From: Perognathus longimembris pacificus | Lineage: Eukaryota > Chordata > Mammalia > Rodentia > Heteromyidae | Direction of reading: 5' to 3' | Length of the DNA stretch: 64,000 nucleotides | Assembly (NCBI RefSeq): GCF_023159225.1 | Contig: NC_063166.1 | Location: forward strand, 46,493,149-46,557,148 | Shown here: piece by piece, positions 1 through 9,949 of the stretch | Layout: each line of letters opens with the position of its first letter | How positions within the stretch are numbered: the stretch's first letter is position 1 | Position numbers and translations under genes: made by a program | Notes under the pieces: model-generated | Database searches by the model: none | Told to the model about the DNA's origin: nothing | The model's input: the letters and a program-made list of their open reading frames with translations, nothing else

Positions 1-769
1 CCAGCCCCATGCTTCCTTTTTATTTTCAATAAATACAAAAATTATAGAAATTTAAATCACACTTTTAATTCTTAAGCAACTAATGTCATTGAGATTTCTT
101 TAATCCAACAGAAAAATGGGTAAGAATGTAGAATATATTCTTCAAAATGATGAAAGATTTCCAAATTGACAATCAGTATGGTAAAGAGTGAAATTTTATA
201 GCCATTGTGGAGCTGAAAAGTGAATCTCATCCAACCATTTAACACACAGTAAGATAGAATTGTATTTTTATTTCTCCCCAAATAAGGGGCCTGCGAGTTC
301 CAAAGTTCTCCTTATGTCCTTTGCTGTTAGGTTGGCTGTCCCGTGCAGTCCAAGGGCTCTGTGTGGAGACTGTTCAGTTGCCAGTTCTGTCAATTCTGAT
401 TATACCCTATAAAGCTGAAGAAATAAACTTAAGGTGAGATGACATACCTATAAGTATGCTGTGGACTAAAATTAGCCAGGACTTTAAGTGTTGCCTGAAC
501 AATGGAAGCCCTTCTCTAAAAGAATGTCTTGATGGTGCTTAGCACCTTCAGATAGCAATTTGACCATAGGTTCTTTCCAGTGTCTGGTATGTCCCTATAT
601 CCAGAATACAGTCCAGCCACTGACGGTTAACTTTTATGTGACAATGTGGCTGTTTCCCAGGATTCTTGACCATCTTGTTGAAAATAATTTCAGGATATGA
701 GGGGTTTTTGGAACAGATTAGTGTTACTTAGAGTCAGCAATGTAGTAGCAATCATCATTCAACCTATTG

Positions 770-770
<1 letters not shown>
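1..770. other. Single-copy AT-rich sequence, no gene seen
   Basis: No recognisable repeat, RNA gene or credible exon on either strand. Open frames here are short (70 codons or fewer), lack family motifs and have no splice-site context. Treated as intergenic or intronic background. Confidence 0.6.

Positions 771-806
<36 letters not shown>
771..806. repeat. (CA)n microsatellite
   Basis: An uninterrupted CA dinucleotide run of about 17 units, followed by a short imperfect TGCACAC extension. A simple repeat expected to be length-polymorphic. Confidence 0.95.
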
Positions 807-808
<2 letters not shown>

Positions 809-859
809 CACACATTCTGAATTTCTCTGAGAATGGCTGTAGTTCCTTTTGAGGAAAGT

Positions 860-1379
860 TGTAGGGGATGGCTATGCCTTTAAGACCTGGGGCGGCTAGC
901 TTTCACCTCCTTCCGGTTCTGAAACTGGAAGAGAAGCCAAACCAGCCCTCGCCTCTCAGTGGCCAGCACGTGTGTCTTGATGGCTCCGGCTAACCCAGGA
1001 GGTGGAGCCAAGAGGTCTCCGCCTCTGCAGGAAGTTCCGTGACATCACCGTGATGGACACGCCTATTAGCCTATCATTAGCACCTGGCCAGTCCCTCTCC
1101 TTTGCATGTCATTACTGGTATAAAACTGTTAGCCCCTCCCTTGAATAAACCAGAATGCTCCTTGAAGCTTCTCCGAGACCCCACGTGCCCCTATCTTCCT
1201 TGGCAAGTATAGGGAGGGGGCAGTGCGTCTTACACACTGACTGAGGCTACGCGTGGACCTTGCCCCAGCAGTCAATTCCTACTGGCCAGAGGATATGCGT
1301 GAGGGCGATAGGGGACCACACGGTAAGGGCGGATAGGCCCAGGATCTCTACACGGAATGAGGTGGAGCTGAGCCCGGCA
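860..1379 (+). mobile_element. Solo LTR of an endogenous retrovirus, class II (ERVK/IAP-like) type
   Basis: A 520 bp segment begins TGTAGGGG and ends CCCGGCA (canonical TG...CA). It is flanked by an exact 6 bp duplication, GAAAGT, at 854-859 and 1380-1385. Six-base target duplications are usual for betaretrovirus-like class II elements. Inside are a CRE-like TGACATCA (1040-1047), an octamer-like TTTGCATG (1101-1108), a TATA box (1119-1124) and AATAAA (1144-1149), in U3 to R/U5 order. It is noticeably more GC- and CpG-rich than its AT-rich flanks, suggesting a fairly recent insertion. No gag, pol or env sequence adjoins it, so it is a solo LTR left by LTR-LTR recombination. The class is inferred from TSD length and layout only. 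Confidence 0.85.
1119..1149 (+). promoter_or_regulatory. LTR core promoter TATA box and polyadenylation signal
   Basis: TATAAA at 1119-1124 and AATAAA at 1144-1149, only 25 bases apart. This close spacing would put the poly(A) signal at or just before the transcription start, leaving a short R region, as in several class II LTRs. The signal order sets the LTR's strand as plus. Whether the promoter is active cannot be judged from sequence. Confidence 0.65.
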
Positions 1380-1385
1380 GAAAGT

Positions 1386-2316
1386 AAGAGAGAATATGAT
1401 GGGCTATATTTGCCACAATATTGCATAGCTCTTCCATGTATTTAGTCAATGAGTTCTGACCTGAGTACTGGCTCAAGCCTAGAAATGGAGCATGAGATGA
1501 AGCTTTTCACTGGAATGTCCATCAACAGCCTCCTCCTCCTTTGTTCTTGAACTTCATTTGGAAGATGTTGTCATATTTTCCTCCAAGGCACAGCATAATC
1601 TGCTCATCTTTCCAAGAACTCCCATTAAGCCACCTATTCGCCCCTGCCTGTACAAATTTACCCTCACAGAAGTAGTGATGGACATTATCTTTTGGTGAGG
1701 AAGCATAGTCACTTGAAATCTTCTTGTGTGCCATCATTCCTAGGGTTATTAGCAACCAGCCCATAACCCTCAGCCTGGCCTGCAGAGTGGCTACCACTGG
1801 TCTTACTACATGTCAAGGTACCTGATGACCTTGATGACTCACCATAATATCATAAGGCCCTCTGTTTCAATCCCTCTGGTGGGCATTCTGCTCTTTCATA
1901 ATAGTCCAATAACCCATATCTAATGTAATTGATGCTTTGAAAAGAAAATATTCTCAACAGATGTAAGCAAATTAAAAATTAAATCAGGATTCTGATCAAC
2001 TATATGCCAATCCACTTAAAAGAAATAAAATGATTGCTATTTTAATGACTGAAATAGTATCAGATAAATGCAAATTCTGAAATTAGATTTTAAAATTTTC
2101 AAAATATATTCCAACTTTCAACATCAGTCCTTCAATATTCTTTGGCTAAATCCCCAAAACCAGTCTAATATACATCCTTGCAGGGAACTTCTTTTCTTCT
2201 TCCTGAAAATATAATGTGTGAGACTATTTGGAATCAAATAAAATATAGATAAAATAAAATAGACAAATTATTGTCTCCATTCATATAAACAGATGAACAA
2301 TGTAGGATGAAAGGTT
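1386..2316. other. Single-copy sequence between LTR and SINE
   Basis: No recognised repeat or gene. Becomes strongly AT-rich after about 1900. A 91-codon open frame on the minus strand (1522-1797) has no recognisable domain and no splice-site or promoter context, so it is not called. Confidence 0.5.
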
Positions 2317-2569
2317 AAGAATTGCTGGACATGGGCTGGGGATATGGCCTAGTGGCAAGAGTGCTTGCCTCCTATACATGAGGCCCTGGGTTCAATTCCC
2401 CAACACCACATATACAGAAAACGGCCAGAAGTGGCGCTGTGGCTCAAGTGGCAGAGTGCTAGCCTTGAGCAAAAGGAAGCCAGGGACAGTGCTTAGGCCC
2501 TGAGTCCAAGCCCCAGGACTGGCCAAAAAAACAGAAAAAAGAAAAAAGAAAAAAAAGAATTGCTGGACA
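2317..2569 (+). mobile_element. IDL-Geo dimeric SINE with 15 bp target-site duplication
   Basis: The left monomer is tRNA-Ala/ID-like: a GGGCTGGGGATATGG start, A-box region GGCCTAGTGGC and B-box GGTTCAATTCC. The right 'Geo' monomer begins near GGCCAGAAGTGGCGC and ends CCAGGACTGGCC, followed by an A-rich tail interrupted by G. An exact 15 bp duplication (AAGAATTGCTGGACA) lies at 2317-2331 and 2555-2569. The element, about 2332-2554, was copied through Pol III transcription and L1-type reverse transcription. It is inserted in the 5' end of another SINE. Confidence 0.93.
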
Positions 2570-2785
2570 CTAGTGGCTTGCCCCTAGCTACTTAAGAGGC
2601 TGAGATCTGAGGACTTAGATTCAAAACTAGCCCTTCTAGGAAAGCCCTTGAAACTCTTATCTCCAATTAACCTCCACAAAACCAGAAGTGTTGCTGTGGC
2701 TCAGAGTGGTAGAGCTCTAGCCTTGAGCCAATAAGCTCAGGAACAGTGACTAGGGCCTGAGTTCAAGCTCAATTACTTACAAAAA
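2570..2785 (+). mobile_element. B1-like/Geo dimeric SINE, split by the preceding IDL-Geo
   Basis: The left part matches the 7SL/B1-like module (CTAGCTACTTAAGAGGCTGAG, then CTTATCTCCAATTAACC). The right part is a Geo-type monomer (GTGGCTCAGAGTGGTAGAGC ... GAGTTCAAGC), with a short A-rich end. Its first bases (GCTGGACACTAGTGGC) also lie before the upstream IDL-Geo and form part of that element's TSD, so this SINE was already present when the other inserted. It is more diverged than the IDL-Geo. Confidence 0.8.
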
Positions 2786-3744
2786 AATTGTTAAGAGTTC
2801 ATCAGTGTCTATGTGTATCGATATATAATTCTGTATATACTATTACCATATTAGTTTAAGCACAGATATGTAGATTTATTTTAATTTGATTAAACCTGTT
2901 AAAATTCATCATATTAACTGATTAAATATAAAATCATCTTGGTAAATCCACAGCAACTATTGATAAACTTCAGAGATATTGACTAAAAATATCCAAGTTC
3001 CTCTATCTAGCTCAGTGAGATAAATATTATTCATAATTGGGAAAAATTGTATACAATCAAAATTTACAGAAGACATTGTATAAAACATGAAATGAAACAT
3101 TGGATACATTCATTTTCCAATTAAAGTCTTCCCAAGAAACTTGACAGTGTAGTATTCATTCTGTATTGTACTAGAAATGTAAACCAATGCACTAAATTAA
3201 AAAGATGCAATAAATAGTATGAAGACTTGGAAATAATGAAGCTAGCATTCTCAAATAATAAGATTGTTATACAGAAGACTCTACAACTATAAAGACAAAC
3301 TGCCATAATGATACCACAAAAATCTCAACAGTCTATACACTGTATAGACTGTATACAGTCTATACACACTATAATACATAATCAAAAACATGCATTGCCT
3401 CACAGTCAGTTATACAACTATACAACAGACACAAAAATGAGATGTAAATGACCAGATATATATAATTTTTGAGATGAGAAAACCCATAATGTATATCTAT
3501 TTCAATGATATGACAAATAAAATAGTAAAATTTTTGAAGCATAAATAAATAAATGAGGCATGTATCATATTCAAAGTATGTATTTCAGTGAAAACTAAGT
3601 TTCAAAAGGATGCTAGTTGCTGTAGGATGAGTGTGTATTAGATTTGTATATTAAAGTTCTCATTCCCAATAGCTTTAGAATATGACTCTGAGCATGGGGA
3701 TCTTAAAGAAACAAAGTAAAATGAAATCACTTAAAAGGAATCTT
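2786..3744. other. AT-rich single-copy sequence
   Basis: No gene or known repeat recognised. It contains a perfect small inverted repeat at 3330-3350 (see findings). The longest minus-strand frame, at 3121-3306, is unremarkable. Confidence 0.5.
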
Positions 3745-3971
3745 AAAATCCAATAGATTGGGGGCTGGGAATGTGGCCGAGTGGTAGAGTGTTTGCCTAA
3801 CATACATGAAGTCCTGGGTTCAATTCCTCAGTACCACATATACAGAAAAGGCCTGAAGTGGCACTGTGTCGCAAGTGGTAGAGTACTTGAGCCTTGAGCA
3901 AAAGAAGACAAGGACAATGTTCAGGCCCTGAATTTGAGCCCCAGGACTGGCAAAAAAATAAAATTCAATAG
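3745..3971 (+). mobile_element. IDL-Geo SINE, older copy
   Basis: ID-like left half from about 3757 (GGGCTGGGAATGTGGCCGAG), joined to a Geo right half ending CCAGGACTGGC plus an A-tail. Flanked by a near-exact 12 bp duplication, AAAATCCAATAG at 3745-3756 and AAAATTCAATAG at 3960-3971. Divergence from the other copies (for example GTGTCGCAAGTGG in place of GTGGCTCAAGTGG) marks it as older. Confidence 0.88.
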
Positions 3972-4382
3972 TTGTTATTACTGCTAGGAAATTAGCACAC
4001 TGATATGTGAGCACAGGAGAAAGACAATGTAAGGACTGAGGAAAAATGGCCAGGGTGTAGGAAGCCTAGTGCAAGTCAAAGAGAGAAGCCTGGAAGAAAA
4101 CAAATCTGCCCGCATCTTAATCTTGGTCTTCCAGTCTCCAGCATGATGATATAGCATCCCTAGAAAATGAATACATTACTTCTCCATATTTGAGACTATG
4201 AATTGAAACATTTTTTAATAAGCAGGAGTCACTTTATTACTCTCATATTAGAAAAACCTGTGTTGTAGCCATAGCTGGAGCCAGGACCCTCTCAGTGAAG
4301 ACACTGGTTTGGGTCTTCACAAGATAGTCAGTGAATGCTTGATAGAGAAACTGGGTGAATGTGGCTCTTTTCTGGAGGTCAG
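3972..4382. other. Unique sequence before an L1 copy
   Basis: No repeat or gene recognised. The 5' junction of the following L1 falls near 4383, but no TSD is obvious here. Confidence 0.45.
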
Positions 4383-5029
4383 AGGTCAAGCAAACCAACA
4401 GCCCCCTCATCAAGTGGGCTAAAGACTTAAAAGGAGAATTCTCTGATGAGGAAATGAGAATGGCCAAGAGACATATGAACAAGTGCTCTATGTCACTGGC
4501 CATAAAAGAAATACAAATCAAAACAACATTGAGATTCCACCTCACCCCAGTAAGAATGCCCTTTATCAAGAAATCTAACAAAAACAAATGTTGGAGGGGA
4601 TGTGGCCAAAAGGGAACCCTACTTCATTGTTGGTGGGAATGTAAACTGGTTCAGCCACTCTGGATAGTGGTATGGACGTTCCTCAGAAGGCTAAACATAG
4701 AGCTCCCCTATGACCCAGAAGCCCTACTTTTGGGCATGTACCTGAAAGACCAAAAACAAGAACACACTAAAGCCACCAGCACAACAATGTTCATCGCAGC
4801 ACAATTTGTCATAGCTAAAATATGGAACCAACCCAGATGCCCCTCAGTAAACAAATGGATCAGGAAAATGTGGTACATAAACAGAATGGAATTTTATGCC
4901 TGTTTCAGAAAAAATGACATTGCCCCATTCGTAAGGAAATGGAAGAACATGGAAAGAATTTTACTAAGTGAAGTAAGCCAGATCCAAAGAAACATGGACT
5001 CTATGGTTTCCCTTATAGGGAATAATTAG
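4383..5029 (+). pseudogene. L1 ORF2 protein C-terminal fragment (open, truncated)
   Basis: A plus-strand frame stays open to TAG at 5027-5029; its 224-codon extent begins in non-L1 flank at 4355, so that ATG is not the L1 start. Recognisable L1 ORF2 C-terminal segments appear in order: [81 protein letters not shown] and LSEVSQ. Full-length ORF2 is about 1,280 residues with endonuclease and reverse transcriptase domains, both absent here. No disabling stop lies in the retained part, which suggests a young insertion or chance. It is a dead fragment with no catalytic domain. Confidence 0.88.
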
Positions 5030-5551
5030 AATAGGTTTAGGCCAGTCACAGCAGAGGATCATAAGAGCCTAATAGCTATGCCCCTATGAATGCATAAGAT
5101 GATGCTAAGTGAAATGAACTCCATGTTATGGAAATGAGTGTTATATCACTGATGTAATTACTTTCAACATGCCCTGTGAAACCATAGCTTCTTTTGTTGA
5201 TGATCCTCTTGTATCCCTTCCTGTGGTTGTACTTGTGCTATCACTGTATCTCATCTGAATGCAGTGGATAATGTATATACTGGTATTAGAACTAGGGAGG
5301 TGAAAGGGAATATCAAAATCAAGAGACAACAGACAAAAGACAAACAACTCCAAAAGCAATACTTGCAAAACCATTTGGTGTAAACCAACTGAACAACTCA
5401 TGAGGGGAGAGGGAAAGAGGGAGGGTGGAGTGTGAATGAAAGAGGAGGTAACAACCAGTACAAGAAATGTACCCAAGGACTAACATATGAAACTGTAACC
5501 TCTCTGTACATCCATTTGACAATAAAATTTTTAACAAATAAGAAAAAAAAG
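4383..5551 (+). mobile_element. 5'-truncated L1 (LINE-1), ORF2 C-terminus plus 3' UTR
   Basis: The coding part matches the C-terminal, cysteine-containing region of L1 ORF2. It is followed after a TAG stop by a long 3' UTR with CAACATGCC, a purine/G-rich tract (about 5400-5445), GAAACTGTAACCTCTCTGTAC, AATAAA at 5521-5526 and an A-rich tail. The same 3' UTR recurs at 8555, 20690, 54566 and in antisense at 42855 and 44760. The copy keeps only the last ~1.2 kb, typical of incomplete target-primed reverse transcription. Confidence 0.93.
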
Positions 5552-5555
5552 AATA

Positions 5556-5795
5556 TTCAGCTATAATGGCTCATCCCCATAATCCTAGCTATTAAGGAGG
5601 CAGAGAGCTAGAGGACTGCTAGGGGAGGCCAACCCAAGCAGAAAACTCTGTAAGACTCCTCTGCAATGTAACCAGCAAAATACAGGGCTGGAGGCATAAC
5701 TCAAGTAAAGTGCCAACCAAGCAAGCCCAGACAAGGTAACAGTTGAAGTCTTAAGTTCAAGTTCCACTTCGAAGGGAAAATAAGAGACACCATTG
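5556..5795 (+). mobile_element. Old B1-like/ID-type dimeric SINE
   Basis: Begins with TAATGGCTCATCCCCATAAT and CCTAGCTATTAAGGAGGCAG (7SL/B1-like left half). It continues into a tRNA-like half with GGCTGGAGGCATAACTCAAG and AGTTCAAGTTCC. Divergence is high and the tail decayed. It lies directly after the L1 A-tail. Confidence 0.7.
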
Positions 5796-5799
5796 CTCT

Positions 5800-6644
5800 T
5801 CACCTGAGATACAATGAATTCAATTCTAGTAATGAAAGTGTTGGGTGAGGATGTTCTAATAGAAACTCTTGTTCCTGATTGGCAAGGTGTAAATGGCACA
5901 TTTTATCTAGTGAATTTGGAAATCAACATAGCACATCATGTTACAATAGTACTTTTAGGAAAACATCTTAGATGAGTCTTTTCATGAGGGAATAGAGTAC
6001 ACTTAGAAGAATTTTTAATGTGCAGTTCTTCTAAGGAAGAAAACAAATTGAGTCAATCTAAATGCCTCTGAGAAAAAAGAATGAATAAATTAGAATATTC
6101 ACATGATAAAATATAGTATAGCAGTAACAATAAATAAGCTAGATCTGTACACAGCATAGGGAAATCTTACCAAACCATAAAATTGTGCTGAAACATACAA
6201 ATAGATGATAAATATTTCAAATATTGTACTTGTAAAGATTTGCAAACATTCAAAATAACACTATGCATAGCTTATAAATATGGATAGACAAAGTCTAATT
6301 AAAACATATGCTAAAATATGCATATACATAGTGAATATTAAATTTAGGTCAGTGATTAAGTCTGAGGAGAAGAGAAAAGAGCGTATTTACATATTGAAGC
6401 TTTAAACTGACCTATAATAGAGTTAGGAAATTAATGTGAACACAATAATTTTGTAAAATCTAGGTTATTTAGCACATGACTATTTGCAAAATTTCTTTTC
6501 TATGTTTTCCTGAAGTCATAGCATTTCAAAATAAACATTTATCAAAATTATTTTGTTGCTCTCCCTGTATTTGGTGGACTCTTGTAATTGGAAAATATTT
6601 TACATCTCATAAATAATACAGTGTATTAAGATACTGCTTAGAGG
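5800..6644. other. AT-rich sequence, nothing recognised
   Basis: No gene, RNA or repeat family recognised on either strand. A 104-codon minus-strand frame (5585-5899) falls mostly inside the SINE and is not a gene. Confidence 0.5.
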
Positions 6645-6647
6645 CTT

Positions 6648-6862
6648 TATGTGTTTATTTATTTGCCAATACCAACGTTTGAACTTAGAGCCTCATACCT
6701 ACTCATTTGGTGCTCTACCACTTGAGCCATGCCTCCAGCCCAACTTTTTTCTGGTTATTTTGGAGATGGAATCTCAAGAGCTTTTCTTCCCCTTGCTGAT
6801 TTTGAATCCTAATCCTCTGGATCTCGACCTCTGAGTAGCCAGAATTATAACCATGACCCTGC
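6648..6862 (-). mobile_element. B1-ID type dimeric SINE, minus strand
   Basis: Read on the minus strand, a B1-like left half (GGCTACTCAGAGGTCGAGAT, GATTCAAAATCAGC) is followed by an ID-like half (GGCTGGAGGCATGGCTCAAG, then TAGAGCACCAAATGAG). Its layout resembles the chimeric B1-dID SINEs known from several rodent families. The right half lacks the Geo-specific sequence. Confidence 0.75.
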
Positions 6863-7054
6863 AACACTCAGTAAGTTTGAGGATTTTAGACTCATTTATC
6901 AGCAAGGCTGACATTGTTGAATTGTTATTATTTTGTATTTGGGGAAATATGACTTGGCACAGTCATCTGAATAGTGGCCACCAATTTAGAAAAATTATTG
7001 CTTTAGCAGAGAACACTGGAACAATGCTGTACATTTTCTTTTATGACAAAAAAG

Positions 7055-7056
<2 letters not shown>

Positions 7057-7099
<43 letters not shown>
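7057..7099. repeat. (TG)n microsatellite
   Basis: A pure GT run of about 21 units. Alternating purine-pyrimidine runs of this length can adopt Z-DNA. Confidence 0.95.
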
Positions 7100-7101
<2 letters not shown>

Positions 7102-7367
7102 ACTTCAGATCTGGTTTATTTGCTAAGGTAGGGACACCTGGATTTCACAGAGTTTTCTTAGTGTTTGATTATTGTTAACCCTGTATATTCAGAAGAATTC
7201 AATTAGAAGTTCATCTTTATTTTTACTGTTGCTATGAATACTATTTATTAAATAACTATTCATCACTAATTTCATAAGCTAAATGAAACATTATAGGAAA
7301 TACTACAAACCAAGTGAATTAATCATATTTAAATCATTGGAAAATAAAAGGACCTCCTCAGGGAATC

Positions 7368-7482
7368 TCTGTGTCTGTGTCTCTGTGTCTGTGTCTCTCT
7401 GCCTCTGTCTCTCTCTGTGTCTCTCTCTCTCTCCTTCCTTCTCTCATTTCTCCTCTCTCTTTCCCTCTCTTCTCCCCAGCTT
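7368..7482. repeat. Pyrimidine-rich CT/TGTCTC tract
   Basis: An imperfect TGTCTC and CT tandem tract grading into CTTCCTT and CCCTCT. It lies immediately beside the T-rich (tail) end of a minus-strand B1, so it probably expanded from that SINE's A-rich tail. Confidence 0.8.
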
Positions 7483-7597
7483 TCTTTCTTCAGCCAGAAT
7501 CTGACTATGTATTTCAGGCTAGCCTTGAGCTAGAGATCTCTCAGCCTGAGCTTTCAGAGTACTGGGACTGTAAGTATGCTCCACTAAACTCAGCTTT
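7483..7597 (-). mobile_element. B1 (7SL-derived) SINE, minus strand
   Basis: Contains the antisense B1 order: CTGACTATGTATTTCAGGCT, AGCCTTGAGCTAGAGATCTC, GAGTACTGGGACTGTAAGTA, CTCCACTAAACTCAGC. This corresponds to the Pol III boxes and 7SL-like core of rodent B1. Confidence 0.75.
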
Positions 7598-7639
7598 TTC
7601 AGAGTCTTCATTACTTTTCTTAGAAACTACAAATGTCCC

Positions 7640-7765
7640 CTAGTCATGCTGATTTGCATTCCTGGGTAAGTTCTGTAACTCTGAGTAAGTTAATAAAAGT
7701 TTTGAGTTTGAGTTTCCTGATCTGAGAAAGAAATAATTAGGCTTAAATCTAGTTTAATACTCTCC
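7640..7765 (+). mobile_element. MIR remnant
   Basis: CTGGGTAAGTTCTGTAACTC, then GAGTTTCCTGATCTGAGAAA, matches the core of MIR (the CTCAGTTTCCTCATCTGTAAA motif) on the plus strand. MIR is an old tRNA-derived SINE shared across mammals. Edges are approximate. Confidence 0.55.
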
Positions 7766-8170
7766 ACAAGATTCGGTGCTCTATTATAGCAGTAGGAAAT
7801 TATTAAACCATAAACTCTTGTACCTAACAAGACTGTAGAGACCATTTCCTGCTAGCTGAGGCCCCTTAGGATGAATTTTGAAAGTTCATAGTAAAAGTCA
7901 GACTAGAATTCTGATGTCCTACATTCCATCTCAGTATTTACTCATTCTAAAGCTAACTGGTTCCATTAGACTTCTCTCAGTGAGGGAAAATGAGACAAAA
8001 ATAATTATCATCAGTCTCTACATTTTTAATTCAAAATGCCTCACTTAAAATTAAAAAATCTAAAGGCATGTAAGAATGAAAAACAATGATCAGCTAGTAG
8101 AAGTAACTCAAATATAATTAAAACACAAGAAAAATTTACAATGGCCATGGAAAATAAATTGTAGAAAGTC
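7766..8170. other. Single-copy sequence
   Basis: No gene or repeat recognised. Confidence 0.45.
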
Positions 8171-8248
8171 TTTTTGTTTTGTTTTCTAGTTTTAGAAGTT
8201 GGGCCTTGTAGGCAAGCTCTCTACCATTGAGCCACAACCCAAACCCAG
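8171..8248 (-). mobile_element. Monomeric ID element, minus strand
   Basis: On the minus strand it reads GGGTTTGGGTTGTGGCTCAA, then TGGTAGAGAGCTTGCCTACA, and ends in an A-rich tail seen here as the T-rich run from 8171. This is the BC1/tRNA-Ala-derived ID monomer without a Geo half. Confidence 0.75.
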
Positions 8249-8554
8249 TAGACATTTTAAGTTATGTTTTTAGAGGGTAAAAAGTCTCCCACTGAAATTT
8301 GAAATCTATATTTTTTTAGAAAGTTAAATGAACTTCTAGAATGAAAAAGAATACATAGTTTTTATTGAGAACTGTTAGACACGTGGATTTAGCAGAGCAC
8401 CGGGTTAGTGAACTCAAAGTTCAGCAGAAAGGCCTAGAACTGATGGAGTGAGGAATGATTTTCTAGTCTCTGTCCAAGGATACAGAGGACTTTGCTTACA
8501 CCTACCATTTCATCTAATATGTGACAGTAATTTGAGTTAGGTTGTTTGAACAAA

Positions 8555-9130
8555 AGTGAGCCAGACCCAAAGAAACATCGACTCTATGGTTTCCCTCATA
8601 GGGAATAATTAGCACAGGTTTAGGCTAGTAACAGCAGAAGATCACAAGAGCCTAATAACTATGCCCCTATGAATGCATAAGATGATGCTAAGTGAAATGA
8701 ACTCCATGTTATAGAAACGACTGTTATATCACTGTTGTAATTACTTTCAACATGCCATGTGAAACCGTAGCTTGTTTTGTTGATGATCCTCTTGTATCCC
8801 CTTCCTGTGGTTGTCCCCGTCCTATCACTGTATCTTATCTGAGTACCCTGAATACTTTATATACTGGTATTAGAACTAGGGAAGGGAAAGGGAATATCAA
8901 AATAGAGAGACAACAGATTAAAAAGACAAACAACTCCAAAAGCAATACTTTCAAAACCATTTGATGTAAACCAACTGAACAACTCATGGGGGGGAGAGGG
9001 AAAAGGGGATGAGGGGGAATGAGGGAGGAGGCAATAAATAGTACAAGAAATGTACCCATGGCCTCACATAAGAAACTGTAACCTCTCTGTGCGTCACTTT
9101 GACAATAAATAAGTAATTATTTTAAAAAAA
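8555..9130 (+). mobile_element. 5'-truncated L1, 3' UTR only
   Basis: Starts inside the last codons of ORF2 (GAGCCAGACCCAAAGAAAC) and runs through the same 3' UTR as the copy at 5030-5551. This includes the purine/G-rich block (about 8987-9040), GAAACTGTAACCTCTCTG and AATAAA at 9104-9109. No clear TSD. The ORF2 stop is kept (AATAATTAG near 8605). Confidence 0.92.
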
Positions 9131-9310
9131 TCAAAGGCAATTATATTACATAATAAGACTTTAAAATATCTTCCCTTTCAACTGAAAGGAAAAGCATGAA
9201 ATAGATGGGGTGAGGGGAGTACAAACCAATAGTCTAAAGTAAATATAATTATAGTACTGGAGGAAGAAACAAAAAGATGCAGTGATTTTAGAGTAAACAC
9301 AGTTTAACAA

Positions 9311-9590
9311 AATAAATAACAAGAAGCTAGAACATGTGTTGTTGTGGGGAGGTCAAGGGGAGGCAGGCAATCAAATGAAGAGAGGAAGGGAAGTGCAAAG
9401 GAAGTCACATATGAAAATGAAACTAGGTAAATTGAAGGGGTGGGCAAGTATGAGAAAGATGAATGAGGGGAGGGATGATGGTGATGTTAATCAAGATGCA
9501 TTATACTCACAAACTGACCTGTTACATCTAAACCCTTTTACAAATGACTTTAAGATAATTTTTAAAACATTGAAAAGCTGTAAAAGAAAA
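9311..9590 (+). repeat. Unclassified interspersed repeat, copy 1
   Basis: Shares an ordered set of motifs with 21893-22165: AACATGT.TTGTTG, a G/A-rich middle, ATATGAAAATGAAACTAGGT, GATCAAGATG-like, ATTATACTCACAAACTGA, and an A-rich end after ACTTTAAGATAATTT. The layout (purine-rich, A-rich 3' end) suggests a retroposon or L1 3' UTR variant; I do not recognise the family. Confidence 0.55.
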
Positions 9591-9672
9591 TAGTGTAGTC
9601 AAGATGCTCTCTGACATGCTGAGAACTATCATCCCACAGATCCAAGATGCCCAGTGGAATAAGATTAATTTA

Positions 9673-9947
9673 AAAGATTAGACAATCAGGCAGGACACTA
9701 GTGGTTCATGCCTGTAATCCTAGCTACTCAGGAGGTGGAGATATGAGGATCCCACGATCAAAGCCAGCCCAGGGAAGAAAAGTTCCTTTGAGACTCATCT
9801 CCAATTAACCACTCAAAATCCAGAAGTGGAGGTATGGTTCAAAGTGATAGAGCACTAGCTTTGAGGAAAAAGTGCTCAGGGACCATGCCCATACACTGAG
9901 TTCAAGCCCCTCAATAGACAAAACAGAACAAAACAAAAGTTAGACAC
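9673..9947 (+). mobile_element. B1-like/Geo dimeric SINE
   Basis: Left half GTGGTTCATGCCTGTAATCC, TAGCTACTCAGGAGGTGGAG, CATCTCCAATTAACC. Right half CCAGAAGTGGAGGTATGGTT to GAGTTCAAGCCCC, with an AAAC-rich tail. An imperfect TSD (AAAAGATTAGACAATC at the left, AAAAGTTAGACACC at the right) brackets about 9688-9934. Confidence 0.85.
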
Positions 9948-9949
9948 CA

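Noticed and set aside
1260..1445. 61-codon frame across the first LTR border
   Set aside because: Crosses the LTR/TSD junction, so it cannot be an evolved coding unit.
2332..2420. Possible tRNA gene (A- and B-box, tRNA-Ala-like)
   Set aside because: It is the left half of the IDL-Geo SINE: no proper cloverleaf acceptor pairing, followed by the Geo half, A-tail and TSD.
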